A stretch of 64,000 nt of DNA from an uncultured bacterium (GCA_949292215.1 CASEYW010000102.1:25507-89506); one strand, 5' to 3'. Shown: positions 7,971 through 17,206, numbered from the stretch's first letter. Notes: generated by a model from the sequence alone, not told the origin. Numbers and translations are program-made.

Positions 7971-9260
7971 ATGGACAATGCCATCCGGATAAAAACGGTC
8001 TCCGCGGCGGAACGCTCCGCGATTCTCTCCTCCTGCTGCGGATTTCTCGGCGAGGTCACACTGACGGACAGCGCCATCATCATTCTGTTCGCCGGAATGC
8101 TCGGCGCCGGCGACATGCTTTCTCTCCTGACAACCTCGGTTCTGCCGTTCTTCAACGGACTCTGCGTGATTCCCATGGCATATCTGGTAATGCACTTCGG
8201 AAGACGTAAACTGATTCTGAGCGCCTGTACATCGGCGTCCATCGCCTATTTTGCGGCGGCGTCGGCACCGTTCTTCGGAGAATGGAAAGTGGCGATGCTC
8301 ATCGGATCAATTGTCTGGTTCGGATTCAGCCTGACCGGATTCATCGCGGGCTGGTTCCCGATGCTCGATACCTTTCTGACCCGCGAAAGCCGTACCGCCT
8401 TCTTCAGCCGCATGCGCTTCTGCCATCAGCTGACGGCTACGGCATTTCTGTTTCTCATCAGCCTTCTGATCGGCAGGAATCCGTCCGTCGGGATGCTTCA
8501 GGGAATTCTTTTTATCGCAGCAGTCATTTTCTGCGGACGGGGATTCTTTATTGCGCGTATCCCGGAGTTTCCCGTCCAGAAAAAGGAGACCTTCGGGTTC
8601 CGCGACGGATTGCTTCAAGCGATCGGGAATAAATCCCTGACCGGTTTTTCCCTCTATCTGTTCATGCTGAACCTGGCATCCTCCGGAACGGTTCCGCTGA
8701 TGCTGCTCTCACTCAAAAACGAGTTCCATGCACCGGACAATGTAGTAGTACTGATCTCGGCTCTCTCTCTGCTGGGAATGCTTCTCGGCTACATGGGTGT
8801 CGGAAGCCTTCTGCAAAAACTCCGTCTGAAGCGGACCTTTCTGCTGTTCCATGCAGTCCTGCTTCTCGGCAATCTGATTCTCTTTTTCCCCGGAGAAGGA
8901 GGAACCGGAGTTTATGTGCTGATCGCGATTCTGATTCCGCTCTACAGCTTTACCCTTGCAGCCGGAACCATTCTGGCGTCCGCGGAAATGATGGAGCTGG
9001 CAACGCCCGGAAACAAGATCATGGCGATGGCGTTCAGCGGTGCATTTTCCTATGGAGCATCCGGACTGTCACGTCTGCTCTCCTCACTTCTGCTCGGATC
9101 GGGAATGCTGGCAGCGGAGTGGCACATCGGCGCGATGCGAGTCTGCCGTTACCAGACCTTGCTGCTGATCTATACCGCAGCCATGCTCTTCGCAGGCATC
9201 TTTCTGATTCTTGTCCCCGCAGTTTTTCCACGAGGAGAATACTGCTACCGGGAACATTGA
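7971..9260 (+). CDS. MFS transporter, probably sugar permease
   Basis: A 429-residue integral membrane protein with about twelve predicted spans in two bundles. The loop between spans 2 and 3 reads MHFGRRKLIL, a degenerate form of the MFS A-motif. An extended cytosolic loop (around residues 195-215) separates the halves. It follows the LacI gene by 3 nt and is presumably co-transcribed from the promoter at 6921. The substrate is inferred to be a carbohydrate only from the regulator type. A dispersed repeat follows the stop codon. Confidence 0.82.
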   Translation: MDNAIRIKTVSAAERSAILSSCCGFLGEVTLTDSAIIILFAGMLGAGDMLSLLTTSVLPFFNGLCVIPMAYLVMHFGRRKLILSACTSASIAYFAAASAPFFGEWKVAMLIGSIVWFGFSLTGFIAGWFPMLDTFLTRESRTAFFSRMRFCHQLTATAFLFLISLLIGRNPSVGMLQGILFIAAVIFCGRGFFIARIPEFPVQKKETFGFRDGLLQAIGNKSLTGFSLYLFMLNLASSGTVPLMLLSLKNEFHAPDNVVVLISALSLLGMLLGYMGVGSLLQKLRLKRTFLLFHAVLLLGNLILFFPGEGGTGVYVLIAILIPLYSFTLAAGTILASAEMMELATPGNKIMAMAFSGAFSYGASGLSRLLSSLLLGSGMLAAEWHIGAMRVCRYQTLLLIYTAAMLFAGIFLILVPAVFPRGEYCYREH

Positions 9261-9284
9261 GTTCTGTCCTGAAAAACACCATGT

Positions 9285-9375
9285 ACGGAAAAATGTTCAG
9301 GTGTTTTTTCGGGTCGGGGACTGCCTCCTTGTCGTGCTCCAGCGGCGAAACACTTGCCGTGAACGCATGGAATCT
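9285..9375 (+). repeat. Dispersed 90-nt intergenic repeat, copy 1
   Basis: By eye, this segment aligns almost without gaps with 60768-60860. Shared blocks include ACGGAAAAATGT, TCGGGTC, GGACTG, TCCTTGTCG and TCCAGCGGCGA. It contains possible hairpins, and both copies lie just downstream of an MFS gene. Here it fills the convergent gap between the MFS gene and the pseudopilin gene on the other strand. Confidence 0.75.
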
Positions 9376-9378
9376 TTT

Positions 9379-10173
9379 TCAATACTGGAAATTCCAATAG
9401 CGGTAATTCCGCGACTCATAAGCGAAGGGATCGTCACGCCAAGGTTTTACGGAAACCCGCTGGGGATTTACATTTCCGGCGGCGCGCAGGATATTGCACT
9501 CGCTGCCGTGACGAATGGATGGATACCCCCAGCCGCCGGTCACATTTTCCGGATTGTACCGGGGATCCCAGCGCCAGTATCCTGTTTTCGCACTCAAAGT
9601 GCTTTTGGCAATCTCCGAAACATCCGGAAGGAGCATTTTGATTGAGGGCTCTCTCAGGCGGTTGATCCGAACCGGCTGGGAACTCGGACTGACCAGATAT
9701 GCCATTGCATAATGCGGATAGTAGATCCACCAGAACCACTCGCTGGAGGTGGTGGATTCCTTCGCGAAAATGCCGTCCTGTCCGGGACAGCGCAGCATCG
9801 TTGAAGAGATGTATCTGCCTTTGGAAAAATATTTGGCGGATTTCCACCAGGTGCTCTCGCTTGGTTCATTCGGATTCGGTCCCATCAGGAGCTGATGCCA
9901 GCCGGGAAAAGTAAATGTGCCTTTCGAATTGTCACTGGCATAGGGCATGACATCATCGCCGTCGTTGCAATACATCTGAATCCCCAGACCGAGCTGTTTC
10001 AGATTGCTGACGCAGGAAATCGACCGAGCCTTCATCCTCGCCCTGCCCAGCGCCGGAAGAAGAAGCGCGGCAAGGATGGCGATGATCGCAATCACCACGA
10101 GGAGCTCTATAAGAGTGAAAATCCTCCTGGAACGCTCTCTTTTCTTTTCGTTCAAAGCATTGCAGCACAACAT
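9379..10173 (-). CDS. Pseudopilin-like protein with type IV/T2SS N-terminal methylation-like helix (module A)
   Basis: A 264-residue protein. The start is the ATG at 10171-10173 after GGAGGTGTAAT. An 18-residue basic leader ends in SRRI and is followed by [16 protein letters not shown], the hydrophobic helix of type II pseudopilins with Glu at +5. The residue before Phe is Ile, not the Gly normally needed by prepilin peptidase. The C-terminal part is a globular domain rich in Trp/Tyr. Near its end, [15 protein letters not shown] replaces the usual H-x9-DG motif, with Ala instead of Asp. It lies 20 nt downstream of a large glycosidase in the same operon. Its role in secretion or carbohydrate binding is an inference. 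Confidence 0.85.
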   Translation of the reverse strand: MLCCNALNEKKRERSRRIFTLIELLVVIAIIAILAALLLPALGRARMKARSISCVSNLKQLGLGIQMYCNDGDDVMPYASDNSKGTFTFPGWHQLLMGPNPNEPSESTWWKSAKYFSKGRYISSTMLRCPGQDGIFAKESTTSSEWFWWIYYPHYAMAYLVSPSSQPVRINRLREPSIKMLLPDVSEIAKSTLSAKTGYWRWDPRYNPENVTGGWGYPSIRHGSECNILRAAGNVNPQRVSVKPWRDDPFAYESRNYRYWNFQY

Positions 10174-10193
10174 ATTACACCTCCTGATTTCTA

Positions 10194-12884
10194 TTATTTT
10201 TCGATTGTTGTTTTCCATGAGGAAAGAAATGTTTCCGGAGAACATTCGGCGGAAAGATAAAGAAGGGAGCCATTCCAGATATCTTTTGCCGGATTGCCGA
10301 AAAGATCCGTTGTCTTATGGGGAACAGAACAGGTAAACTTCGCCTTGCCGGAAGGAAGTCCGGTCAGAACACCGACCGTCCGTTTCCCGTTGGAAAAGAC
10401 CGCAACATAGAATCCATCCGCGAGTTTCCGGAACCGATGGAAGCGGAGAGCCTCCACGTTCCGGGCAAAAACCGACATTGCAACCAGTCCCGGATGCGGA
10501 TAGCCATCCGCAGAAAGCATGCACTGAAGATTCGTCCCGCGGTGCAGTCCGGAGTAACAATGCGAGGAATAGAGAAACACACGTTTCACACCGAAACTCA
10601 GATGCGAAAGCACGTAACGGACATCCAGTTCGGCGATCTGCCGGAAATTCTCACGGTTCTCCCACGTCACCGAATGTTTGCTGAGACCGACGCGGGGGAC
10701 CGTGCTGCGCACAGCGGCACTGTCCGCCTGTCCTTCCGAAAGAATGACGGGCTTGTCGAGTTTTCCTTTCTTACGGACTATCTCTGCAAAGGTCTCGTCA
10801 CAGACCGCTTTCAATCCGTCGCCGGGGAATCCGCAGTCGTAGCCCTGGTTATAGCGGTGATAATCCACCTCATCGCAAAACTCGTAAGCGCCGAGTTTCA
10901 TCAGAAGAGCAGTCCACTTTCCACCGCCTGCGTTGATTCCGGTAATCCGACAGTCGGGATTCCCTTTTTTCGCTCCGGTCCATGCGAGCCGCGACAGACG
11001 CGCATAGACCTCCGCCCTCTCCTCCAGAGTCGGATACGGAATCCGCTTGCCCGCGGAAGTGACACCTTTGCTGAGAAAACCTGTCCCCCACGGCTCGTTC
11101 CAGATGAACCAGTCATCGATCACCCCTTTATAGCGGCGTGTCATGACCTCGCAGTAGCGTGTGAAATCCGGCTCGAACTCCGGCAGGGGAGCAAAAAAGC
11201 GGCTGAAATAGGAATCGGAATAGGAACTCTTCCGCAGAGCCGTTGCCCATCTCGGCGCGCCGCCAAGCTGTCCGTAGATATGGAGATGCTGATCCCGAAT
11301 CGCCTGAATTTCGCGGTCGCGGAACTTCCACTTGCCCTTTTGGGGTTCCATATCATACCAGGAACAGAGATGCGTACCGCCATCGTGCAGGCGAATCCAG
11401 TTGAATCCGCCCGCCTTCAGCGCCAGAAGATTTGTCTTCAACTGATTCGAATGGATCCCGAACGGAGAATCCGGAGCATCCTTTCCCCAGTACACGGGAC
11501 GCGGCAGACGCGTGACGATCCATTCGTTCTGAACCGATACCGGTCTGCCGTTGCGATATGCCCTCGCCTCAATACGGAACTGACCGAAGCGATTCTCCCC
11601 CGGCAGATAGCGAACGGTCCCGCGCTTTCCTTTTCCATCCGGAAGAGCAACCGTTCTGCCATAAAGATCGGTCACGGAAAATTTCAAAGTGACATCCTCT
11701 GCTTTGCCGGTCACATAATAGTGCAGAAGCGGCGCCTCATCCGCGAACTGAATCCGGGATGCCGCTGCGTCACCAGCAGGCAGGAAAAAGGAAATTTCGT
11801 GCTTCCCCGTGGGTTTCCATGAGCCGTCACCATCATCCGACACGCGGAATCCGTCCAGATACAGAACTCCGGTTCCTTTGACCTGAAGAACCGCGGCAAA
11901 CGCATTGTCGGGAATATCAACGGAAAGAACTATGCGCTTCCATGTTTTCTCATCCGGTTGGATCTTCACTTCCTTCAGAGACTTCCAGAGTTTTCCCACA
12001 TGAACACCTGCGGAAAATGCACCTTTTCCCTTGCAGGAAAACGATACCGTCATTGTTTTTTCCGGACGTGATGCGACAAACGGCTCCGAATAAATGCCGA
12101 CTGCACGATCCGGGGAAGAATTCAGAACCAGAGTTTTTTCTCCCGTCGGTCCGGTGGCATCCTCCGAGACCTTCACCGACGCCAGACAGTAATTCGGATT
12201 CGCAATCTGATTCCATCCGCTTTGCAGTCCGCACGGCAGAGAACTGTTCCGGAAAAAATTGACCGTTCCCTCCGCCTTTCTGATAATATTGTCATTCTTG
12301 CGAGTCCGGTTCAGATGGTCGTAAGCCTCCTTTGAAATCTCCTCGACAAGCACCCGCTTGAATCCGATCATTCCTGTTCCGGAAATGTGCAGATACAAGG
12401 AAGTCGGATTCTTCGGGGTCACACGGGGCCCGATGAACGGAAATTCCACCGTCTGAAACGTCTGTCCGGCCGGAATCTCCGGCAGATGCGCCAGATCCGC
12501 ATACGGCGACTGCGTCTGCCGCAGATAAAAGAAAACCGGACGCGACAGGCGGTTCCAAACTGCCGCAGTCATTTTATAATACCGTTTTTCCTTCAGTCCC
12601 GGCAGAGGAATCACAAACTGGACTCCCCCTTTCCGCACCTCGAATTCCAGATAACGGTCTCCATAAAAATCCACTTTGCTCTCCGTCCGGCACCATCCAG
12701 GCGACCAGCCGACATAATCCTGCGCCATGTGCTTCGGGATCGGCCCGGAAAAGGTCCCTTTCTTCGCAAGGCTGCGGACTCCCGAGTGAACATTGAAATT
12801 CACATCAATGATCCTCTGAGTTTTTTCCGCACCAGGCAAAAACAGAGCCAGCACGAACAGCAGAATGCTCAATCCATATTTCAT
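10194..12884 (-). CDS. Large exported clan-A glycoside hydrolase with N-terminal beta-sandwich domains (module A)
   Basis: An 896-residue protein. I start it at the ATG at 12882-12884, which opens a signal peptide ([20 protein letters not shown]); an in-frame extension to 12968 adds a basic leader and is less likely. Residues about 25-430 look like two carbohydrate-binding-module-type beta sandwiches, then a linker domain, then a TIM barrel from about 480. The acid/base is probably Glu597 in FIWNEPWG and the nucleophile Glu717 in VILSEGQ, spaced as in GH39/GH5-like enzymes. It is co-oriented with a pseudopilin downstream and a GntR-type regulator upstream. The substrate is unknown. Confidence 0.82.
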   Translation of the reverse strand: MKYGLSILLFVLALFLPGAEKTQRIIDVNFNVHSGVRSLAKKGTFSGPIPKHMAQDYVGWSPGWCRTESKVDFYGDRYLEFEVRKGGVQFVIPLPGLKEKRYYKMTAAVWNRLSRPVFFYLRQTQSPYADLAHLPEIPAGQTFQTVEFPFIGPRVTPKNPTSLYLHISGTGMIGFKRVLVEEISKEAYDHLNRTRKNDNIIRKAEGTVNFFRNSSLPCGLQSGWNQIANPNYCLASVKVSEDATGPTGEKTLVLNSSPDRAVGIYSEPFVASRPEKTMTVSFSCKGKGAFSAGVHVGKLWKSLKEVKIQPDEKTWKRIVLSVDIPDNAFAAVLQVKGTGVLYLDGFRVSDDGDGSWKPTGKHEISFFLPAGDAAASRIQFADEAPLLHYYVTGKAEDVTLKFSVTDLYGRTVALPDGKGKRGTVRYLPGENRFGQFRIEARAYRNGRPVSVQNEWIVTRLPRPVYWGKDAPDSPFGIHSNQLKTNLLALKAGGFNWIRLHDGGTHLCSWYDMEPQKGKWKFRDREIQAIRDQHLHIYGQLGGAPRWATALRKSSYSDSYFSRFFAPLPEFEPDFTRYCEVMTRRYKGVIDDWFIWNEPWGTGFLSKGVTSAGKRIPYPTLEERAEVYARLSRLAWTGAKKGNPDCRITGINAGGGKWTALLMKLGAYEFCDEVDYHRYNQGYDCGFPGDGLKAVCDETFAEIVRKKGKLDKPVILSEGQADSAAVRSTVPRVGLSKHSVTWENRENFRQIAELDVRYVLSHLSFGVKRVFLYSSHCYSGLHRGTNLQCMLSADGYPHPGLVAMSVFARNVEALRFHRFRKLADGFYVAVFSNGKRTVGVLTGLPSGKAKFTCSVPHKTTDLFGNPAKDIWNGSLLYLSAECSPETFLSSWKTTIEK

Positions 12885-12964
12885 TTTACCTGTTTTTCCC
12901 TTTTTATAATAACAATTTCCAATTCGTTGCATATGAATTTCATGGGATGCGTAAAATCCTTTTT

Positions 12965-14296
12965 TCATCCGTTTTCCAGACTGCCGGAAAGTTTTTCATC
13001 CATTCTCATGCGAATCAGTTTACCATCCGCATGACAGCAGAGGTACGCCTCGTAAAGCGCACTCAGCGAAGAGGCAAGCGACTCCCGAAGTGTTTCGGAA
13101 TGAAGCAGAAGATCATCCTTCTGCGGAATAAAGTGGTAGAAATCCTCCCGGTTCACCCACTGATAATCTTCGATCCCCATATCTTTGCGGAGGGCAATCG
13201 CTCCGCTCATGGAACAAACCTCTTTCAAGACCCGTTTTGAAAGCAGTTTTTTCAGCAGCATCCAGATTCTCTGCTTTTCATTGCGCGTAATGCTGGAATT
13301 GATAAAGGTCTCCAGACAATAAAGGCCGTACCGCAGGACACGCCTGTCGCCACACATCAGGGGAACAATTCGGAAATGAGTTTCCGGGAATCCGAGCTTT
13401 CTGTACTGAACGCATCCCCAGGAACCAACGGAAAATGCAAGAGCACTCTCCTGCGAGAAAAAGTTCTGTGCGGAATCTTCATAGGAATCGCAATCATCCA
13501 GTATCCGGAAGACTCGTTCTCCTGTCTCCGTATCAAAACAGGGCGGAGAAAAGAGCGCATCCGGCGCAAAGCCTTCCTGAAGACGCAGAAGCGCCAGCGG
13601 AACCAGATACGGCATCGACCATGTAAGTTTCGGCAGGAGCAGTTTCATCGCAGGCGAAACGCCGCATTCGCGGCACTTTTTCACCAGAACCTCCCACCAC
13701 CCCAGGGAATCGAAGCGGGAAACGTCCTGTTCGAATCCGATTCTCTTCAATATTTCCGTATTGACAACCCCTTGATAGGTAAACATATAAAACGGAAGCT
13801 GCATGGTGCTCAAGGCATCCCCCATGGAATCAAACTGACTGAGAAATTCGCTGTAATCTTCGAATTCTGAATAGTCCAGCATCATGCCTGCCTGACTCCA
13901 ATGGGGAACCTTTTCAAAAATAACAACTTTATGTTCCTGAAAACAAGTCTGGAAATCACCCTGTTCAATTGCCTTGATCCGAATGTTCAGATTCAGCTCA
14001 TTCTCCCTGGCAATCGCATTGAGCAGGCGTTCCATCACGGGAAAGTCAAACGATGTTTCGGTCAAACGGAACTCCACATCCAGAATCTCTCCGCCATTGA
14101 GAAAAGAACCGATCCCGTTCCGGATCTTGATCTTTCCGGAATGTTCCAGATTCTTGTACGCTCTCTGCGCTGAGGAATACGGAATTGAAAACAGACGGCA
14201 CAGCTCCACATATCCGGGCAGACGGTCTCCGGGACTTAATTTTCCCTCTGCAATCAGTTTATCAAAATATTGTTCTATTTTTTCCGTGATCGTCAT
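12965..14296 (-). CDS. GntR-type regulator fused to a solute-binding-protein-like domain
   Basis: A 443-residue protein. Residues about 1-70 form a GntR winged helix (ITEKIEQYFDKLIAEGKLSP, GDRLPGYVELCRLFSIPYSS, KNLEHSGKIKIRNGIGSF). The remaining 370 residues do not resemble the usual FCD, UTRA or LacI-like sensors. They look like an ABC-transporter family 1 extracellular solute-binding protein, from features such as LDYSEFEDYSEFLSQF, a middle region with WWEVLVKKCRECG, and ALAFSVGSWGCVQYRKLGF. No signal peptide is present, so the binding domain would sense sugars in the cytosol. It is the first gene of module A, ahead of a glycosidase and a pseudopilin, under a consensus promoter with an overlapping palindrome. 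Confidence 0.75.
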   Translation of the reverse strand: MTITEKIEQYFDKLIAEGKLSPGDRLPGYVELCRLFSIPYSSAQRAYKNLEHSGKIKIRNGIGSFLNGGEILDVEFRLTETSFDFPVMERLLNAIARENELNLNIRIKAIEQGDFQTCFQEHKVVIFEKVPHWSQAGMMLDYSEFEDYSEFLSQFDSMGDALSTMQLPFYMFTYQGVVNTEILKRIGFEQDVSRFDSLGWWEVLVKKCRECGVSPAMKLLLPKLTWSMPYLVPLALLRLQEGFAPDALFSPPCFDTETGERVFRILDDCDSYEDSAQNFFSQESALAFSVGSWGCVQYRKLGFPETHFRIVPLMCGDRRVLRYGLYCLETFINSSITRNEKQRIWMLLKKLLSKRVLKEVCSMSGAIALRKDMGIEDYQWVNREDFYHFIPQKDDLLLHSETLRESLASSLSALYEAYLCCHADGKLIRMRMDEKLSGSLENG

Positions 14297-14309
14297 ACTT
14301 CACCTTACC

Positions 14310-14356
14310 AGCTATCGCGTTAGCTATATTATAAACGATTTTATTGATTTTGTCAA
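14310..14356 (-). promoter_or_regulatory. Consensus promoter and palindromic operator of the GntR-type regulator
   Basis: On the minus strand, TTGACA (14351-14356), a 17-nt spacer and TATAAT (14328-14333) form a perfect sigma-70 promoter. Just downstream, AGCTATCGCGTTAGCT (14310-14325) is an almost perfect 16-bp palindrome that overlaps the expected transcription start. It is placed to act as an autoregulatory operator. Confidence 0.75.
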
Positions 14357-14506
14357 TAGGGGAAAAGGAACGATCAGGAGAAAAAACAGAAAATCGCATT
14401 TCCGTGCGAAAAAAAAAGCAGCTGAATTTCCAAAACCGGAACAATAGATTTCCCTGTTTTCATTTCCGGAGTCTCCAAAAAAAAGTACTTTTTTTCAGAA
14501 ACCCTC

Positions 14507-14558
14507 TTGATTTTGGAAAAAAATGGAATATAATGGAATAGAATGGAATAAACCGGAG
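14507..14558 (+). promoter_or_regulatory. mraZ promoter with TGGAA repeats of 10-bp period (putative MraZ boxes)
   Basis: TTGATT (14507-14512), a 16-nt spacer and TATAAT (14529-14534) form the promoter. TGGAA occurs at 14514, 14524, 14534 and 14544, and CGGAG at 14554, all exactly 10 bp apart. E. coli MraZ binds TGGGN repeats spaced by 5 nt, the same 10-bp period, so these are probably autoregulatory MraZ sites. An A7-GTAC-T7 palindrome lies just upstream at about 14479-14496. Confidence 0.75.
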
Positions 14559-14570
14559 AAAAAAATCCTG

Positions 14571-15035
14571 ATGCTTTCTTTTTGCGGAATTGATCGATGC
14601 TCCGTGGATGCCAACGGCAGGATTAAATTGAGTCCGCGGGTAATAGAAGACTTTACCGCCAGAGGCGGAGAGGTCGTTCTGCACTGTCTGCCGGAGGGAG
14701 CGATTGCGGTTTATCCGGAAGATGTATATCTTGCGATGCGAAAAAATGAGTCGAATCCGGCGGAAAAGGCTGCGGAAAGCATTGTCTTCCGCAGAACCCT
14801 CCGAAGATTCGGCGGCTGGAGCCAGTCGGAAAAGATATCGGCACAGGGCAGAATCACGCTGCCGCAAATGTTCAAGGAACATGCAGGACTCAAAAACGGT
14901 GCGGACGCGGTGGTTGCCGGAGTGGAGATCGGAGTCGAACTGTGGAGCGTCGAACGCTGGGAGGAGGAACAGCGGAAAATCGATGAACACATGAGACGGA
15001 AGAGCGAACAGGAAATGGAACAGGATCTGCTGTAG
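14571..15035 (+). CDS. mraZ: MraZ family transcriptional regulator
   Basis: A 154-residue protein with the two SpoVT/AbrB-like half-domains of MraZ. The first contains SVDANGRIKLSP and the second KISAQGRITLPQMFKEHAGL, followed by an acidic/basic helical tail. MraZ normally heads the division and cell-wall cluster and represses it. Here it is followed not by rsmH but by a small membrane protein, a PBP pedestal-like protein and a SEDS protein. ATG at 14571 after CGGAG (14554-14558) is preferred to the ATG at 14523, which would lie within the promoter. Confidence 0.88.
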   Translation: MLSFCGIDRCSVDANGRIKLSPRVIEDFTARGGEVVLHCLPEGAIAVYPEDVYLAMRKNESNPAEKAAESIVFRRTLRRFGGWSQSEKISAQGRITLPQMFKEHAGLKNGADAVVAGVEIGVELWSVERWEEEQRKIDEHMRRKSEQEMEQDLL

Positions 15036-15064
15036 GATTCGAAAACAGGAAAGCGAGGTCGGAA

Positions 15065-15340
15065 ATGAGTGCATGGATCAGAAACCGGAAAATCCGGTAC
15101 GCATTTTGCATTGTCGTTCTGGCAGTTTCGCTCCTGCTGCTCGGTGCGGGACGGATGAACGGTGAAAAAAGAACGCTCTCAAGACGGGCGGCGAACATCT
15201 CGGTCTGCCGCGTCACTTGCGAACGTCTTCTTCCTGCGCTTCCCATGGAGGAGCGTGCCGCGTGGAACAATCTGGTCCGGAAATCACCGGAACTGGCGCT
15301 GCGCATCGGGAGCGTCAATCTGCATGAACTGAACCGCTGA
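15065..15340 (+). CDS. Small single-pass membrane protein at the FtsL position
   Basis: A 91-residue protein with a basic N-terminus, one hydrophobic span at about residues 13-30 (AFCIVVLAVSLLLLGAG) and a short extracytoplasmic segment. Size, topology and place (between mraZ and a PBP-like gene) are those of FtsL, but the segment after the membrane is short and no leucine-zipper heptads are convincing. Ribosome site AGCGAGG precedes the ATG at 15065. It could be a divergent FtsL-like partner or an unrelated membrane protein; the name is not assigned. Confidence 0.6.
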   Translation: MSAWIRNRKIRYAFCIVVLAVSLLLLGAGRMNGEKRTLSRRAANISVCRVTCERLLPALPMEERAAWNNLVRKSPELALRIGSVNLHELNR

Positions 15341-15357
15341 GCAGGTGAAATCTCCGC

Positions 15358-16077
15358 ATGAATCCGGAAGCACATACTTCCGCGGACCAGTTCCGCCGGA
15401 GAAGCGGAATCCTGTTTCTGATTCTAATTGCATGGGGAGTTCTCGCCGCGGCGCATATCCTTTATTATTCCTGGTACCGGCGCGACAGCCTGCTCAAGGA
15501 AACTCTGCATCTTGCCTGGAGGGAAGGAGTTCTGCCGCCTCTCCGCGGACGCATCCTTTCCGCCGATTCCCGTCTGCTTGCCTGGACGGAACTGACGCAT
15601 GATCTGATTCTGCGGAAACCGCTCCCCCCTCCGGCACGTTTTGAAGAGCTGATTCGCAGACTCACCACTCTTCTTCCGGATCTTGATCCGGAGGAAAAGG
15701 AGGCGTTTATTCTGCTGAAACGGAACATCTCACCGGATGCAGTGCTGAAAATCGAAGCACTTCTGTCCGATTCGCCAGAGCTGTCGGTGGTTCCGCGAAT
15801 GATCCGGCGTTCTGTGGATGATCCCGGACTCCGGGAAGTGCTCGGAGAAACGATGCCGGAACCGGGAAGTCCGGCGTTGAGAGGCGTCAGCGGACTGGAA
15901 CAGAAATACGATTCCGTTCTCGCTGGAAAACCGGGGAAGTTCCGCGTCATGCTGGGTCCCGGCGGCAAATGGATTTCCGGAACCATAGAGCTGATAGCCC
16001 CTCCGGAAAACGGGAAAGATGTTGTCCTGCCGGAAACATTCCAACTTCCAGCGGGAAAAAAGAGGGTTCTTCCATGA
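15358..16077 (+). CDS. Class B PBP-like pedestal (dimerisation) domain protein lacking the transpeptidase domain
   Basis: 239 residues: a cytosolic tail, one membrane span at about 17-37, then an extracytoplasmic part resembling the N-terminal half of FtsI/PBP2. Two family signatures are visible: PLRGRILSADSRLLAW (61-76), matching the RGxIxDRNGxxLA motif, and GVSGLEQKYDSVLAGKPG (176-193), matching the GLE-x-YD-x-L-x-GKPG motif. Class B PBPs are about 550-650 residues; here the protein ends before any SxxK, SxN or KTG motif. The stop overlaps the SEDS start codon, so it is not a sequencing truncation with a missing downstream half. It could activate the SEDS enzyme while a separate transpeptidase cross-links. 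Confidence 0.7.
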   Translation: MNPEAHTSADQFRRRSGILFLILIAWGVLAAAHILYYSWYRRDSLLKETLHLAWREGVLPPLRGRILSADSRLLAWTELTHDLILRKPLPPPARFEELIRRLTTLLPDLDPEEKEAFILLKRNISPDAVLKIEALLSDSPELSVVPRMIRRSVDDPGLREVLGETMPEPGSPALRGVSGLEQKYDSVLAGKPGKFRVMLGPGGKWISGTIELIAPPENGKDVVLPETFQLPAGKKRVLP

Positions 16078-17189
16078 AACTGCGAAATCAGTCATTTCTC
16101 AATACTGCACTTGGACTTTCCATTCTCGGTCTCGGCGGCTGTCTTGCAATCTACAGTGCACGCTCGTTTGGAGAAAATCCGTTTTATTTTGCGTTCCGTC
16201 AGCTGCTCTGGCTTGGAAGCGGAGTGATCTTTTTTCTTTTTCTTGCCCGGATTCCGTTCCGGTATTATGAAAAAAACGCATGGCTGCTTGCCGGAATCTC
16301 CTTTTCCGCACTGATCCTGGTTCTGGTGTTCGGTACGACAATCAACGGAATGAGAGGGTGGTTCTCCATTGGAGGGAAAGTTCTGCTCCAGCCGTCGGAA
16401 CTGGCAAAAGCGCCGTATCTCCTTCTGCTTTCTGTGATTGCATCGAATGAATCGATGACTTCCAAAAGACGTTTTCTTCTGCTCTCCGGGACAGGAGGGG
16501 CATTCTGCGGAATCATTCTGCTTCAACCCGATTTTGGAACGGCAAGTGTCTATTTTGCGGGACTTGCGATCGTGCTGTTCGTCACGGGATTCCGATACCG
16601 CATTCTTGCACTGCTTCCGGCCGTCGCCCTTCCCTGCACGGTTCTTTTTCTTCTGAATCACGAATATGCGATGGCACGAATTGCCGGGTATCTGAATCCG
16701 GATGCCCATTTGTACGGAAGCGGATGGCACATCAAACAATTTCAATATACACTTGCCCACGGCGGGTTGTTCGGATCGGACTGGGGCGGCGCACTCTGGT
16801 CGAACGCATATCTGCCGTTTTCGCACAGCGATTCTGCCTTTGCCGCAATCGTGGAATCCGGAGGGGGAGCGGGAGGACTTCTCATTCTGGGAGGATTTCT
16901 AGCAATGGTCTGGCTGTTTCGCGAGATGGCACTTTCGGGAGGAAACAACACGGCGCGGATTCTGATCTTTTCCGCAGGAGCGGTTTGCGCGGTCCAGGCG
17001 CTGCTGCACATCGGAGTCAACACGGCGCTTCTGCCGCCTACAGGACTCACGCTCCCGATCTTCAGTTACGGAGGCAGTTCTCTGTTCGGCACCATGGCAG
17101 CCTTCGGAATGGCTTGCAGTGCCTCAAGCTCCGGATGCCCTTCCCATTCAGGAACAGAAAAAAAATCAGCAAATACGGTTGAGTTTTGA
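16074..17189 (+). CDS. SEDS family peptidoglycan glycosyltransferase (FtsW/RodA type)
   Basis: A 371-residue membrane protein with about ten spans, normal for the family. Motifs include INGMRGWFSIGG, LLQPSELAKAP, LLQPDFGTASVYF, the extracellular HSDSAFAAIVESGG with the conserved Asp, and LPPTGLTLPIFSYGGSS near the end. SEDS proteins polymerise lipid II into glycan strands together with a class B PBP. The start codon overlaps the stop of the PBP-like gene (ATGA), so the two are coupled, and the operon is led by mraZ, which favours a division role (FtsW). RodA cannot be excluded from sequence alone. Confidence 0.92.
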   Translation: MKLRNQSFLNTALGLSILGLGGCLAIYSARSFGENPFYFAFRQLLWLGSGVIFFLFLARIPFRYYEKNAWLLAGISFSALILVLVFGTTINGMRGWFSIGGKVLLQPSELAKAPYLLLLSVIASNESMTSKRRFLLLSGTGGAFCGIILLQPDFGTASVYFAGLAIVLFVTGFRYRILALLPAVALPCTVLFLLNHEYAMARIAGYLNPDAHLYGSGWHIKQFQYTLAHGGLFGSDWGGALWSNAYLPFSHSDSAFAAIVESGGGAGGLLILGGFLAMVWLFREMALSGGNNTARILIFSAGAVCAVQALLHIGVNTALLPPTGLTLPIFSYGGSSLFGTMAAFGMACSASSSGCPSHSGTEKKSANTVEF

Positions 17190-17206
17190 GAAAATCGGTT
17201 TATAGT
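17179..17206 (+). promoter_or_regulatory. Candidate promoter of the ornithine-lipid operon
   Basis: TTGAGT (17179-17184), 16 nt and TATAGT (17201-17206) overlap the end of the SEDS gene and lie 55 nt before the olsB start. Confidence 0.5.

Noticed and set aside
14478..14496. A-run/T-run palindrome upstream of mraZ as a terminator
   Set aside because: It is A7-GTAC-T7 with no GC stem, and no gene ends just before it on either strand.
15487..15498. SLLK in the PBP-like protein as a transpeptidase SxxK motif
   Set aside because: It lies right after the membrane span, not in a transpeptidase domain, and no SxN or KTG follows.
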